Shown here piece by piece: positions 47,899-56,675 of a DNA stretch of 64,000 nt. The stretch comes from Pseudomonas paraeruginosa PA7 (GTDB taxonomy: Bacteria > Pseudomonadota > Gammaproteobacteria > Pseudomonadales > Pseudomonadaceae), in assembly GCF_000017205.1 (NCBI RefSeq), contig NC_009656.1:3786001-3850000 (forward strand), read 5' to 3'. Position 1 is the first letter of the stretch, and every line of letters begins with the position of its first letter. The position numbers were made by a program, and so were the translations under genes. The notes beneath the pieces were generated by a model. It worked only from the letters and a program-made list of their open reading frames with translations, was not told where the DNA came from and did not search any database.

Positions 47899-47900
47899 GG

Positions 47901-48893
47901 TCAGTTCCTCCGCGCAACGCCGTCCGTGCGCTCGATCCGCACCACGTCGCCCTTGTCGCCACCCAGCCGCAGCTCGGCGGCGCCGAACAGCCGATCGACG
48001 ATGAAATACGGCGAGCGGAAACGGTAGTTCACCAGTTGCCCATCACCCTGCGCGCCGATGACGAACAGCGGCGGCAGCTCGCCTTGGGCGATGCCCGGCG
48101 GGAACTGGATATAGACCTTCTCGCCGTCGTCGAACGCGCGCAGCGGCTTCCACGGCGGACTGCTGCCGCTGATCGCGTAGCGGAAGCGCAGGTTCTCCAG
48201 CGACAGCCCGGTATCGACCGGCGCGGCGGCGCTGGCCGCCTGCGCCTGGCGCTGCAAGGCCAGCATCCGGTCGCGCGGGTACTCCCAGGACACCGACGCC
48301 ATCCACGTCTTTTCCGTCGAAGCCAACTCCAGCAGGTACGTCCTGCGGTTGGTGGTGATGACGAGATTGGTCTTGAGGCCCGATCGGATCGGCTTGACCA
48401 GCACATTGACGCGCAGGTCGGCGCCGCTGCCGCTCGACGTATCGCCCACGATCCAGCGCACGGTATCACCAGCGGCCACCGTCACCAGCTCCTCGCCCGG
48501 CTGGAGCGAAATCACGGTCACGCGGCCCACGGCTGCATAGACTTGGTAGAGCGCGCCATCGGTGAACGGCCACACCTGAATCGCGTTGACGTATCCCTCG
48601 CGCGTGGGTGCGACGCGCGCCTCGGCATTGGCCCGTGAGATGCGCACCTTCTCGTCGGCTGGCTCCGGCGTGGGCTTGGCGTCCTCGGCTTCGGGCAATG
48701 GCTTCAACTGCGCCGGCATCGGCAGCACCTCGGGCACCGCCACCACCTCCACCGGCGCGGGTGGCTCGGGTAGCGGCTGGGCCTGCACCGGCTCATCGAG
48801 CGAGATGGTCGGCGGTGGCTTGCCCTGCGTGGCGCAGCCCGCCAGGGCAAGCAAGATCACCGGCAAGGCGGATTTACGGAAAAGATCATTCAT
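47901..48893 (-). CDS. trbG: Conjugal transfer protein TrbG (VirB9-like)
   Basis: A 330-residue lipoprotein-like component. The signal peptide ends LALAGCATQG, a lipobox with Cys20, so it is probably anchored in the outer membrane. A Pro-rich linker leads to VirB9 domain motifs (QVWPFTDGALYQVYAAVGRV, NLVITTNRRTYLLELASTEK, YQF-like VYIQFPPGIAQGELPPLFVI). It forms the outer-membrane core with TrbI. The start at 48893 overlaps trbF by 4 nt; longer in-frame extensions lie within trbF. Confidence 0.94.
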   Translation of the reverse strand: MNDLFRKSALPVILLALAGCATQGKPPPTISLDEPVQAQPLPEPPAPVEVVAVPEVLPMPAQLKPLPEAEDAKPTPEPADEKVRISRANAEARVAPTREGYVNAIQVWPFTDGALYQVYAAVGRVTVISLQPGEELVTVAAGDTVRWIVGDTSSGSGADLRVNVLVKPIRSGLKTNLVITTNRRTYLLELASTEKTWMASVSWEYPRDRMLALQRQAQAASAAAPVDTGLSLENLRFRYAISGSSPPWKPLRAFDDGEKVYIQFPPGIAQGELPPLFVIGAQGDGQLVNYRFRSPYFIVDRLFGAAELRLGGDKGDVVRIERTDGVARRN

Positions 48894-49594
48894 GGCTTGG
48901 CTCCTTCGGAAGAATCCAGTTCGCGGCTCCATGACAGGCCGTTGACGTAGATGCCCAGGGGGTTCTGGCGCAGGCGTTCTTCGGTGCGCGGCGGCTGGAG
49001 CACGATGGACACCACGGCCGTCCACCGCTCCAAGCCCGCCGCGGCGCCGTTGACGTAGCGGCGTTCCGTCCAGCGCACGTTGAAAGACGTGTCGCTGGCG
49101 CGCACGACGCTGGTGATCTGCACCGTCACCGACTCCTTGCCGATGCGCGCGAACGGGTCGTTGACCCGTGCGTAGTCGTTGAGCACGGCCGCGCCCTTGT
49201 CGGTCGTGTAGTCGTAGGCGTCCAGCCAGTTCTGGCGGACGACGATGGGGTCGATGGACAGCGAGCGCACCAGCGTCACGAAGCGCGCGATGTGGTGCGC
49301 GGTCTGCGCATCGTTGGGCCGGTATGGCGTGGCGGCTTCGCCCACGGCGCGTACCTGGCCCGCGTTGTCCACCTCCACGACGTAGGGCGTCACGATGGAT
49401 TGCGCCGAGCGCCACACCAGGCCACCGGCCATCAGCAGCGCGAGCGTCAGGCAGCCGAAGGCCATCAGGCGCCAGTTCTTCGCCTGGACGCGCGGCGAGC
49501 CGATGCGCTCGTCCCACACCTGGCCGGCAGCTTGGTACGGCGTGGCAGGCTGCGGCGTGTCGGCGTAGCGCACCTGCGGTTTCTTGAATCGCAT
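48890..49594 (-). CDS. trbF: Conjugal transfer protein TrbF (VirB8-like)
   Basis: A 234-residue inner-membrane protein with one N-terminal span (about residues 42-62, LMAFGCLTLALLMAGGLVWR). A periplasmic VirB8-type NTF2-like domain follows (RFVTLVRSLSIDPIVVRQNW, NVRWTERRYV, NPLGIYVNGLSWSRELD). It nucleates assembly of the mating channel. It lies 12 nt after trbL and overlaps trbG by 4 nt. Confidence 0.94.
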   Translation of the reverse strand: MRFKKPQVRYADTPQPATPYQAAGQVWDERIGSPRVQAKNWRLMAFGCLTLALLMAGGLVWRSAQSIVTPYVVEVDNAGQVRAVGEAATPYRPNDAQTAHHIARFVTLVRSLSIDPIVVRQNWLDAYDYTTDKGAAVLNDYARVNDPFARIGKESVTVQITSVVRASDTSFNVRWTERRYVNGAAAGLERWTAVVSIVLQPPRTEERLRQNPLGIYVNGLSWSRELDSSEGAKP

Positions 49595-49606
49595 GGTCAG
49601 TTCTCC

Positions 49607-50992
49607 TTATGAATCGGAATCGCGCAGGCTCGGCCCCTGGCCGGAGCCGCCGCCATCGCCACCGCGCAGTGCGTGGGCGGTGGTGGTCGCGGCGTGGGTG
49701 AGTTGCTGGCGGCGATGCAGGCGCTTGGCCCAAGCGGGCTGTTCCTGTGTCTGCGCCGTAGCGGCGCCGGATGCGGCCTCGCCTGCGGCACCCTGACCGG
49801 ATGCCGCCCCCGCGCCGCCATCGGCAGCAGTGCCATTCCAGCCAGCGCGGAAGGGAGCGGCCATGCGTTGCCCGGCAGCGGAAGCGCGGGATGCAGCGCC
49901 TCGCCCGGCTGCCTGCGCGCCGGTCTTGGCGACGTTGCCCAGGCCCGCCATCGCACCCTTTGCGCCGCCGCCAGCGGCGGCGGAACCGGCCTGGAACGCC
50001 GACTTCGCACTGCTGGCCGCCGACGTGGCGGCGCGCGCACCGCTACCGGCCAGCTTGGCGGCAGCCGGGGCCATGCGCGCACCAGCAGCCACGGCGCCAC
50101 CCACGCCCGTCGCGGCGGCGCCGATGGCGACGGCCGTGCCGGCAGCGCCGACAGCAGCACCGGCCATTGCGCCAGCGCCGAGCTGCGGCGCACCGGAGAC
50201 GAGGCCCGTGGCGATGCCGGGGCCGAAGATCCCGAGCGCCAGCAAGGTGAGCGAGGCCAGCATGATGACCAGCGCGTGGTCGATAGACGGCTCGGCGGGA
50301 TGGACTTGGAACTGAGCGAACAAGCCCGAGCCGATACCGACGATCACGGCCAGCACCAGAACCTTGACGCCGGAGGCCACCACGTTGCCCAAAACCTTTT
50401 CGGCGAGGAACGCGGTCTTGTTCCAGAGCGCGAATGGCACCAGCACGAATCCGGCGAGCGTGGTCAGCTTGAACTCGATCAGCGTGATGAACAGTTGGAT
50501 CGCCAGGGCGAAGAAGCACAAGACCACGACCAGCCATGCGAGGAACATCACCACGATGGGGTCGAGGTTCACGAACACTTCGGGAAAGCCCGCCATCTCG
50601 CCGATCTGCTCCAGAATCGGCGCCCCGGAGTCGATGCCGGTTTTCGCCAGCCGGCCCGGCTGCAAGAAGTTCTCCATCGTGATGGCCGAGCCGGTGGCGG
50701 TGATGCCCAATCCCGCAAACGAGCGGAACACGATGCTGGCCAGCCAGTTGAAGTTATTGATGATGTAGGCGAAGGCACCGACGTAGAGCACCTTGCGCAG
50801 CAGCTTGGCGATCACGTCCTCGCCCTGGCCGGTGGCATGACTCATGGCCCAATACAGACCGGCGATCGTCATGTCGATGACGATCAGCGTGGCAGTGAGG
50901 AAGGCCACTTCGCCCCGCAGCAGCCCGAAACCCGATTCGATATAAGCGGCAAAGGTGTTGAGGAATTGGTCGATGATGGTCACGTCATTCAT
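49607..50992 (-). CDS. trbL: Conjugal transfer membrane protein TrbL (VirB6-like)
   Basis: A 461-residue polytopic inner-membrane protein. The N-terminal 270 residues or so carry about six membrane spans (AFLTATLIVIDMTIAGLYWA, VVMFLAWLVVVLCFFALAIQ, LVIMLASLTLLALGIFGPGI). The C-terminal 180 residues are low complexity, very rich in Ala and Gly and then Gln/His. It forms part of the inner-membrane channel for DNA transfer. It overlaps the TrbK-like lipoprotein gene by 4 nt. Confidence 0.92.
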   Translation of the reverse strand: MNDVTIIDQFLNTFAAYIESGFGLLRGEVAFLTATLIVIDMTIAGLYWAMSHATGQGEDVIAKLLRKVLYVGAFAYIINNFNWLASIVFRSFAGLGITATGSAITMENFLQPGRLAKTGIDSGAPILEQIGEMAGFPEVFVNLDPIVVMFLAWLVVVLCFFALAIQLFITLIEFKLTTLAGFVLVPFALWNKTAFLAEKVLGNVVASGVKVLVLAVIVGIGSGLFAQFQVHPAEPSIDHALVIMLASLTLLALGIFGPGIATGLVSGAPQLGAGAMAGAAVGAAGTAVAIGAAATGVGGAVAAGARMAPAAAKLAGSGARAATSAASSAKSAFQAGSAAAGGGAKGAMAGLGNVAKTGAQAAGRGAASRASAAGQRMAAPFRAGWNGTAADGGAGAASGQGAAGEAASGAATAQTQEQPAWAKRLHRRQQLTHAATTTAHALRGGDGGGSGQGPSLRDSDS

Positions 50993-51309
50993 GGCGTGTC
51001 CTCCGGTTCGGCGGGAACGGCCGGCGCCATGCCATCGGCCGGTTCCTCGAAGCTCGGCGGGATCGGCGGCAGGTCGGCCAGCGTCTGGTATTCATCCGGC
51101 CCGGCCTCGCCGGAGAAGAAGCGCCGCCGGAAGGCTTCGGCGGCGGCGCGGCAAGCGTCCTCGCCCGTGGCCTGCCGGTCGGCCGCGCATTGCGCGCGCA
51201 ATGCCTTCAGCCGCACGGGATCGGCGGCCAGGGCATCGGCAAGGTGGTCGGCCGGCTGCTCGCCGCAAGCGGCCAGCAGCGCGACACACAGGACGAGGAC
51301 GCATCGCAT
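50989..51309 (-). CDS. TrbK-like entry-exclusion lipoprotein
   Basis: A 106-residue lipoprotein: MRCVLVLCVALLAACGEQPA gives a lipobox with Cys15. The mature part has LKALRAQCAADRQATGEDAC followed by RAAAEAFRRRFF and a Pro-rich tail. The Cys-containing ALRxQCxxDR...C...AEAxRxRF pattern also occurs in the second lipoprotein at 58916-59179. Its place between trbJ and trbL is where trbK lies in IncP-like systems, whose product blocks redundant transfer between cells bearing the same element. Exclusion activity here is inference from position and family. GGGAGG precedes the ATG. Confidence 0.78.
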   Translation of the reverse strand: MRCVLVLCVALLAACGEQPADHLADALAADPVRLKALRAQCAADRQATGEDACRAAAEAFRRRFFSGEAGPDEYQTLADLPPIPPSFEEPADGMAPAVPAEPEDTP

Positions 51310-51321
51310 GGCGGCCTCCCG

Positions 51322-52047
51322 TCAGTTGCCGTAGAAGTTCACGGACTGCGGCGTGTACGGCGTGCCTTCGCCCAGGAAACGCCGCCGCACTTCGCGGGCG
51401 CGCTCCGTGGCTGCCGCCTGCCGCGCCAGTTCCAGCGACGCCGCCCGGTCTTGCGTGATCTGGAGCCGCTGCGACTGGATCGACTGCTTGGCCTGCAAGG
51501 CCAGCAACTGATTCATGGCCTGCATCGCCTGCAACGCACCTTCGGCCGACTGGCTCTTGCCAACGAGATCGGCCAGCACGCTCTCGTCTTCGCCCAGGTT
51601 CTGCGACACCTGCGCCTGCATCTGCATCGTGGTCTGCAAGCCGTTGAGCGTGTTCCGCCAACGCTCCTGCGCGTCGCGGTACATCTGGTCGCCGCTGACG
51701 GTGGCGGCGTACTGCTCGGGATACAGGCGCGCGAACTCCCGATCCAGATTCGTCAGGTCGTAGGCCAAGCCCCTGGCCTGGGCGATCAGCCGCTCGGTCG
51801 TCGCCAGGTTGGCGCGCAACTGGCCGACCACGCTGGACGGCAGGCTGGCGAGGTTGCGCGCCTGGTTCATCAGCATCTGCGCTTCGTTTTGGAGCTGCTG
51901 GATCTGGTTGTTGATCTGCTCCAGCGTGCGGATCGCGGTCAGCGTGTTCTGCACGAGGTTCGTGGGATCGACCACGACCCATTGCGCATGGGCGGTGGCG
52001 GTGCAAAGCATGGCCGCGATGGCGGCGGCGACAAGACGCTTCTTCAT
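51322..52047 (-). CDS. trbJ: Conjugal transfer protein TrbJ (VirB5-like)
   Basis: A 241-residue exported protein with a signal peptide (MKKRLVAAAIAAMLCTATAHA). The mature part is mostly alpha-helical and coiled coil (LEQINNQIQQLQNEAQMLMN), as in TrbJ/VirB5 proteins thought to sit at the pilus tip and help mating-pair formation. The C-terminus ends EGTPYTPQSVNFYGN. Its ATG overlaps the trbE stop by 4 nt. Confidence 0.93.
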   Translation of the reverse strand: MKKRLVAAAIAAMLCTATAHAQWVVVDPTNLVQNTLTAIRTLEQINNQIQQLQNEAQMLMNQARNLASLPSSVVGQLRANLATTERLIAQARGLAYDLTNLDREFARLYPEQYAATVSGDQMYRDAQERWRNTLNGLQTTMQMQAQVSQNLGEDESVLADLVGKSQSAEGALQAMQAMNQLLALQAKQSIQSQRLQITQDRAASLELARQAAATERAREVRRRFLGEGTPYTPQSVNFYGN

Positions 52048-54497
52048 GACAGGTTCTCCAGGGGTTGGTCAGCGAGGGAACCCGGCGCGAGGCCGGGGAA
52101 CGAGGGCAGCAGGTCGGCCGCCCAATCGAGGCCGCGATGGCGCAGCCAGGCGCCCGCGAAGCCGGGCACGCCGGCGTCCAGCAGCACGCGGTCTATGTCG
52201 CGCTGGTCTTGCGGCGTGGAAGCGCCCGCAAACGCCAGCGCCGCCGGCCCCAGGTCGAGGTCGAACAGGCGGTTGCCGAGGCGGGATTGGTAGTAGTAGT
52301 CGCGCTTGGGCTGCGCGGTGGCGACGATTTCGATCTGCCGCCTGTTGAGGCCGAAGCCCTCGTAGATCGTGCGAATCTGCGGCTCGTTCGCCTGCGGGTT
52401 GGGCAAGAAAATCCGACTCGCGCAGCTCTCGATGATCGCGGGCGCGATGCTCGAATCCTTGATGTCGGCAAGGCTCTGCGTGGCGAAGATGACGCTGACG
52501 TTCTTCTTGCGCAGTGTCTTGAGCCACTGGCGGATACGCGCGGCAAACACCGGGTCATCGAGGAACAGCCACGCTTCATCGAGGATCAGCAGCGTGGGCG
52601 CTCCGTCGAAGCGTTCATCGAAACGCGCAAAGAGGTAATGCAGCACGGCCATGACGGCGGCCTTGCTGTGCATCAGCTCCTCCATCTCGAAGCACTGCAC
52701 GTCGGCCATGCCCAGCCGGTCGTGGTCGGCGTCCAGCTGCTTGCCGTGGGCGCCACCCAGCACATAGGGCGACAGCGCCTGCCGCAGCGTGTTCGATTGC
52801 AGCAGCACGGAAAGTCCCGTCATCGTGCGCTGCTCCACCGGCGCACCGGCGAGACTTCCCAGCGCCGACCAGATAGCCGCTTTCTCGTCGGGGCCGACCG
52901 CCACGCCCTCGTGCAGCAAGCGGCCTTCGATCCATTCGGCGGCCCAGGTGCGGTAGCCCTCACGGTCGATGCGCGCGAGTGGCTGGAAGGCGATTTCGCC
53001 ATCCGTGCCCAGGCCGTAGTGTTCGCCGCCCAGGCCGAGGATGGCGGCCCGCATGGAGCGGCCCATGTCGAAGGCGAAGACGCGCGAGCCGCGATAGCGG
53101 CGAAATTGCATCGCCAGCGTGGCGAGCAAGACCGACTTGCCCATGCCAGTCGGCCCCGCGACCAGCGTGTGGCCCACATCGCCGATGTGCGTCACCAGCC
53201 GGAACGGCGTGGCGCCATCGGTGCGCGTGACGATCAGCGGCGGGCCGTCGAGGTGGTCGTTCTTCTCCGGCCCAGCCCATACCGCCGACACCGGCATCAT
53301 GTGCGCCAAGTTCAGTGTCGAGACGATGGGCTGGCGCACGTTGGCGTAGGCGTTGCCGGGGAGCGAGGACAACCAGGCATCCACGGCATTGAGCGTTTCA
53401 GGGATGGTGACGAAGCCCCGGCCCTGGATGACGCGCTCCACCATGCGCAGCTTCTCGTCTGCGACGGCGGCGTCCTCGTCCATGACGGTGACGGTCGCCG
53501 TCAGATAGCCGAAGGCGACTTGATCGCTGCCCAGCTCCTGCAAGGCAGCGTCGGCATCGGCGGCCTTGTTGTTGGCGTCGGTATCGACCAGCGGGCTTTC
53601 CTGCTGGAAGATCGTTTCGCGCAGCAGCGCGATGACGTTCTTGCGCTTGGCGAACCACTGGCGGCGCAGGCGGGAAAGCTCTTTTTCCGCCTCGGCTTTG
53701 TCGAGGCAGAGAAAGCGCGTGCTCCAGCGGTACGCAAAACCGAGGCGGTTGAGGTCGTCCAGAATCCCCGGCCAGGTCGAGGTTGGGAAGCCCCGCACTG
53801 ACACCACGCGCAGGTGCTGGTCGCCCAGCATGGGTGCCAAGCCGCCGACCAGCGCGGAATCGGTCAGGAGCGCGTCGATGTGGAACGGCACTTCGGGCAC
53901 GCCGACGCGGTAGCGCCGCGTCGAAATGGCGGCGTGCAGGTAGGTCAGCGTCTGCGCGTCATCGAGCCAGTCAATTTCCGGCATCACGCCGTCGAGCAGG
54001 TCAAAGACGCGATCCGCTTCCGCGACGAAGGCTTGCAGCCGCTCGCGCCAGTCCACGCCATTCGTCGGCGTGTTCTCGTAGAGCATCCTGGCTGCACGGG
54101 CGCGGGATTCTTCCGGCGGCAGGTAAAGCAGCGTCAGGTGATAGCCGCTCTCGAAGTGATTGCCCGATTCCTCGAAGGCGGCCCGGCGTTCTTCCTCCAC
54201 CACCCACGAAAGCGGCTCGGGAAACTCCGAGTGCGGATAATCGGCCGCAGGCCGGCGCTCGGCTTCGATGAATAGCGCCCAGCCCGATCCCATGCGGCGC
54301 AGCGCGTTGTTCAACCGCGCCGACGTGGCGATCAGTTCGCCTTGCGTCGCGCTGTCGAGGTCAGGCCCGCGAAACTGGGCCGTGCGCTGGAAACTGCCGT
54401 CCTTGTTCAAGACGACGCCCGGTGCGACCAGCCCGGCCCAGGGCAGCCAGTCGGCAAGCAAGGCCGGGCGCTGGCGGTATTCGGCGAGATTCAGCAT
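52044..54497 (-). CDS. trbE: Conjugal transfer ATPase TrbE (VirB4-like)
   Basis: An 817-residue cytosolic ATPase that powers pilus assembly and DNA transfer. It opens MLNLAEYRQRPALLADWLPW. The Walker A motif is VAGPTGMGKSVLLATLAM, Walker B is TLLILDEAWLFLDDPVFAAR, and the arginine-finger region FATQSLADIKDSSIAPAIIE is intact. Length fits the family. It lies 15 nt after trbD and overlaps trbJ by 4 nt. Confidence 0.96.
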   Translation of the reverse strand: MLNLAEYRQRPALLADWLPWAGLVAPGVVLNKDGSFQRTAQFRGPDLDSATQGELIATSARLNNALRRMGSGWALFIEAERRPAADYPHSEFPEPLSWVVEEERRAAFEESGNHFESGYHLTLLYLPPEESRARAARMLYENTPTNGVDWRERLQAFVAEADRVFDLLDGVMPEIDWLDDAQTLTYLHAAISTRRYRVGVPEVPFHIDALLTDSALVGGLAPMLGDQHLRVVSVRGFPTSTWPGILDDLNRLGFAYRWSTRFLCLDKAEAEKELSRLRRQWFAKRKNVIALLRETIFQQESPLVDTDANNKAADADAALQELGSDQVAFGYLTATVTVMDEDAAVADEKLRMVERVIQGRGFVTIPETLNAVDAWLSSLPGNAYANVRQPIVSTLNLAHMMPVSAVWAGPEKNDHLDGPPLIVTRTDGATPFRLVTHIGDVGHTLVAGPTGMGKSVLLATLAMQFRRYRGSRVFAFDMGRSMRAAILGLGGEHYGLGTDGEIAFQPLARIDREGYRTWAAEWIEGRLLHEGVAVGPDEKAAIWSALGSLAGAPVEQRTMTGLSVLLQSNTLRQALSPYVLGGAHGKQLDADHDRLGMADVQCFEMEELMHSKAAVMAVLHYLFARFDERFDGAPTLLILDEAWLFLDDPVFAARIRQWLKTLRKKNVSVIFATQSLADIKDSSIAPAIIESCASRIFLPNPQANEPQIRTIYEGFGLNRRQIEIVATAQPKRDYYYQSRLGNRLFDLDLGPAALAFAGASTPQDQRDIDRVLLDAGVPGFAGAWLRHRGLDWAADLLPSFPGLAPGSLADQPLENLS

Positions 54498-54512
54498 CGC
54501 GGCGTCCTCCTC

Positions 54513-54785
54513 TCACACGTCCAGCAGCGGGCGGTGCTTGATGTGCCGCGCGAACACGGCCATGAACTGCGGATCTACACGAGCGCCCCACACCGCCAGC
54601 GAATGGCCGACGATCCAGAGCACCATGCCGGGAATCCACAGTTGCAGTCCCAGGCCGACAGCGGCGGCCAGCGTGCCGTTGGCGATCGCCACGGTGCGCG
54701 GCGCACCGCCCAGCAGAATCGGCTCGGTCAGCGAGCGGTGCAGCGGCACCTCGAATCCATCCGCGAAGGTGTCCGGGGCGCTCAT
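54513..54785 (-). CDS. trbD: Conjugal transfer protein TrbD (VirB3-like)
   Basis: A 90-residue inner-membrane protein. FEVPLHRSLTEPILLGGAPR is the TrbD signature, followed by one long hydrophobic region (about residues 35-65). TrbD/VirB3 associates with the VirB4-like ATPase in pilus assembly. The start at 54785 overlaps the trbC stop by 4 nt. Confidence 0.93.
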   Translation of the reverse strand: MSAPDTFADGFEVPLHRSLTEPILLGGAPRTVAIANGTLAAAVGLGLQLWIPGMVLWIVGHSLAVWGARVDPQFMAVFARHIKHRPLLDV

Positions 54786-55165
54786 ACGACGGCCCCGCCG
54801 GAGAAGCTGAAGAACGACAGGAAGAAGCTGGAAGCCGCGAAGGCGATGGACAGACCGAAGACGATCTGGATCAGTTTGCGGAACCCGCCGGACGTGTCGC
54901 CGAACGCGAGCGCGAGGCCCGTGGCAATGATGATGATGACCGCGACGATGCGCGCCACCGGCCCCTGGATGGATTCGAGGATGGATTGCAGCGGGCCTTC
55001 CCACGGCATCGAGGAACCTGCGGCCTGCGCGGTTCCGGCCAGGAACAACAGCAGCGCGGCCAGCAGCAGCCCTTGCCCCGCAGGACGGGCCAGGCAACGC
55101 AGCCGCGCAAGACGCAAAGCCGGATTTGCAGAAAAACGGAAAGCAGGAATGGTCATCTGCGTCAT
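54782..55165 (-). CDS. trbC: Conjugative pilin precursor TrbC (VirB2-like)
   Basis: A 127-residue prepilin. A long N-terminal signal region (LLAALLLFLAGTAQAAGSSM) is followed by two hydrophobic helices (VARIVAVIIIIATGLALAFG and IQIVFGLSIAFAASSFFLSF), the TrbC/VirB2 layout. The processed peptide would be the pilus subunit. It overlaps trbB and trbD by 4 nt each. Confidence 0.93.
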   Translation of the reverse strand: MTQMTIPAFRFSANPALRLARLRCLARPAGQGLLLAALLLFLAGTAQAAGSSMPWEGPLQSILESIQGPVARIVAVIIIIATGLALAFGDTSGGFRKLIQIVFGLSIAFAASSFFLSFFSFSGGAVV

Positions 55166-56214
55166 GGCAGTTCTCCAAGTGAGTCAGGGGATGGGGAAGT
55201 CGCCGCAGCAGGTGCGGCATGGGGAAGTGGCGGCAGCTCGGGAAACGGCGCTTCCAGCGCGTCCGCCAGTTGGTAGCCCACGCCGTCGAAGCCGACGACG
55301 CGGGCGATGCTCTTGATGCGGCGCTTGCGCCCGCGCCCAGCGATGTGGATCACCACGTTGACCGCTTCCGCGATCAGCGCACGGGGCGGGCTCACCGCCA
55401 CTTCGAGAATCAGTTGCTCCAGGCGCAGCAGCGCGCCGAGCGCGGAGCCGGCATGGATCGTGGCGATGCCGCCCGGATGGCCTGTTCCCCACACCTTGAT
55501 GAGATCCAGCGCCTCGGCGCCGCGCACTTCGCCAACCACGACGCGATCAGGCCGCAGGCGCATGGACGAGCGCACCAGTTCGGTCATAGACACCACGCCT
55601 GCGCGGGTGCGCAGGGGAACGTGGTCACGCGCCGCGCATTGCAGCTCCACCGTGTCTTCGAGCACCAGCACGCGGTCGCCCGTCGCGGCAATCTCGGCCA
55701 AAAGCGCATTGGCGAGCGTGGTCTTGCCACTGCTGGTGGCGCCGGCGATCAAGACGTTCTGCCGCTCGCGCACCGCGCGGACGAGAAAGCCCGCTTGCGC
55801 GCTGGTCATCATCCCGTCGATGACGTACCGCTCCAGCGGAATCACGCCGATGGCGCGCTTGCGCAGCGCGAAGGCCGGCCCCGGCGCTGCCGGCGGCAAG
55901 ATGCCCTCGAAGCGTTCGCCCGTTTCGGGCAACTCGGCGGACAGCAGCGGCTGGCCGCGATGGACTTCTGCGCCAACGTGGGCCGCGACCAGGCGGATGA
56001 TTCGCTCGCCGTCCGCCTCGGGCAGTTCCACGTCCATCGGCGCGCGTCCGCTGGAAAGCCGATCCACCCAAAGGGTGCGATCAGGATTCAGCATCACCTC
56101 CACCACGTCCGGGTCTTCGAGCGCGGCGGCGATCAGCGGCCCCATCGCCGTTCGCAGCATCTGGATGCGGCGGTCGAGCGACGTGGCGCTCATGGACTGC
56201 GGAACGGCGCTCAT
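55162..56214 (-). CDS. trbB: Conjugal transfer ATPase TrbB (VirB11-like)
   Basis: A 350-residue hexameric traffic ATPase. Walker A is [18 protein letters not shown], the Asp box [13 protein letters not shown], Walker [21 protein letters not shown] and the His box [14 protein letters not shown]. It energises pilus assembly and substrate transfer on the cytoplasmic face. I chose the ATG at 56214, which overlaps the stop of the CopG-like gene by 4 nt; ATG 56193 is an alternative. Confidence 0.95.
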   Translation of the reverse strand: MSAVPQSMSATSLDRRIQMLRTAMGPLIAAALEDPDVVEVMLNPDRTLWVDRLSSGRAPMDVELPEADGERIIRLVAAHVGAEVHRGQPLLSAELPETGERFEGILPPAAPGPAFALRKRAIGVIPLERYVIDGMMTSAQAGFLVRAVRERQNVLIAGATSSGKTTLANALLAEIAATGDRVLVLEDTVELQCAARDHVPLRTRAGVVSMTELVRSSMRLRPDRVVVGEVRGAEALDLIKVWGTGHPGGIATIHAGSALGALLRLEQLILEVAVSPPRALIAEAVNVVIHIAGRGRKRRIKSIARVVGFDGVGYQLADALEAPFPELPPLPHAAPAAATSPSPDSLGELP

Positions 56215-56675
56215 GGCGCACGCTCCCGCGCTTGCGCGGCTACCACCGCGTCCTCCATCCGCATCGGGTCGGGATGCAGTTCCTCCACCACGTCGCGCAC
56301 CAGACTGCGGCCCCGCAGCAGGTGGCGGCCAAGCTGCTCGGTGAACTGCTCGAAGCGCGCTTTGCCCTGCGCGCGTGCCGCGTCTTGATGCGCCTCGGGA
56401 ACCGGCGTGCTCACGGTCAGGTAGTAGCGGATGAACAGCGCCAGCGTTTCGATGGCGATGTTCTGGTCGCGCTCCATGCGCTCGGCCTGGCGCGATAGGC
56501 GATCCAGCCGCTTGGCGATGGCCGCTTCGCGCTGATCGGCTGCATCGGGCGACAGCCACGATGCGAGTGCCGCCGCGACGATGGACGACTTGGATACGCC
56601 TTTCTTGGCGGCCAGCTCATCAAGCCGCTTGGCGTGCTCCGGCTGGATAAAGAGGTTCAGGCGGTAGTGGCTCAT
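56211..56675 (-). CDS. Ribbon-helix-helix (CopG-like) protein of the transfer operon
   Basis: A 154-residue protein whose first 45 residues ([34 protein letters not shown]) form a ribbon-helix-helix DNA-binding fold. A helical, charged C-terminal region follows. A gene of this type regularly sits between traG and trbB in Tn4371-type elements and is probably an operon regulator. It overlaps both neighbours by 4 nt. Confidence 0.85.
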   Translation of the reverse strand: MSHYRLNLFIQPEHAKRLDELAAKKGVSKSSIVAAALASWLSPDAADQREAAIAKRLDRLSRQAERMERDQNIAIETLALFIRYYLTVSTPVPEAHQDAARAQGKARFEQFTEQLGRHLLRGRSLVRDVVEELHPDPMRMEDAVVAAQARERAP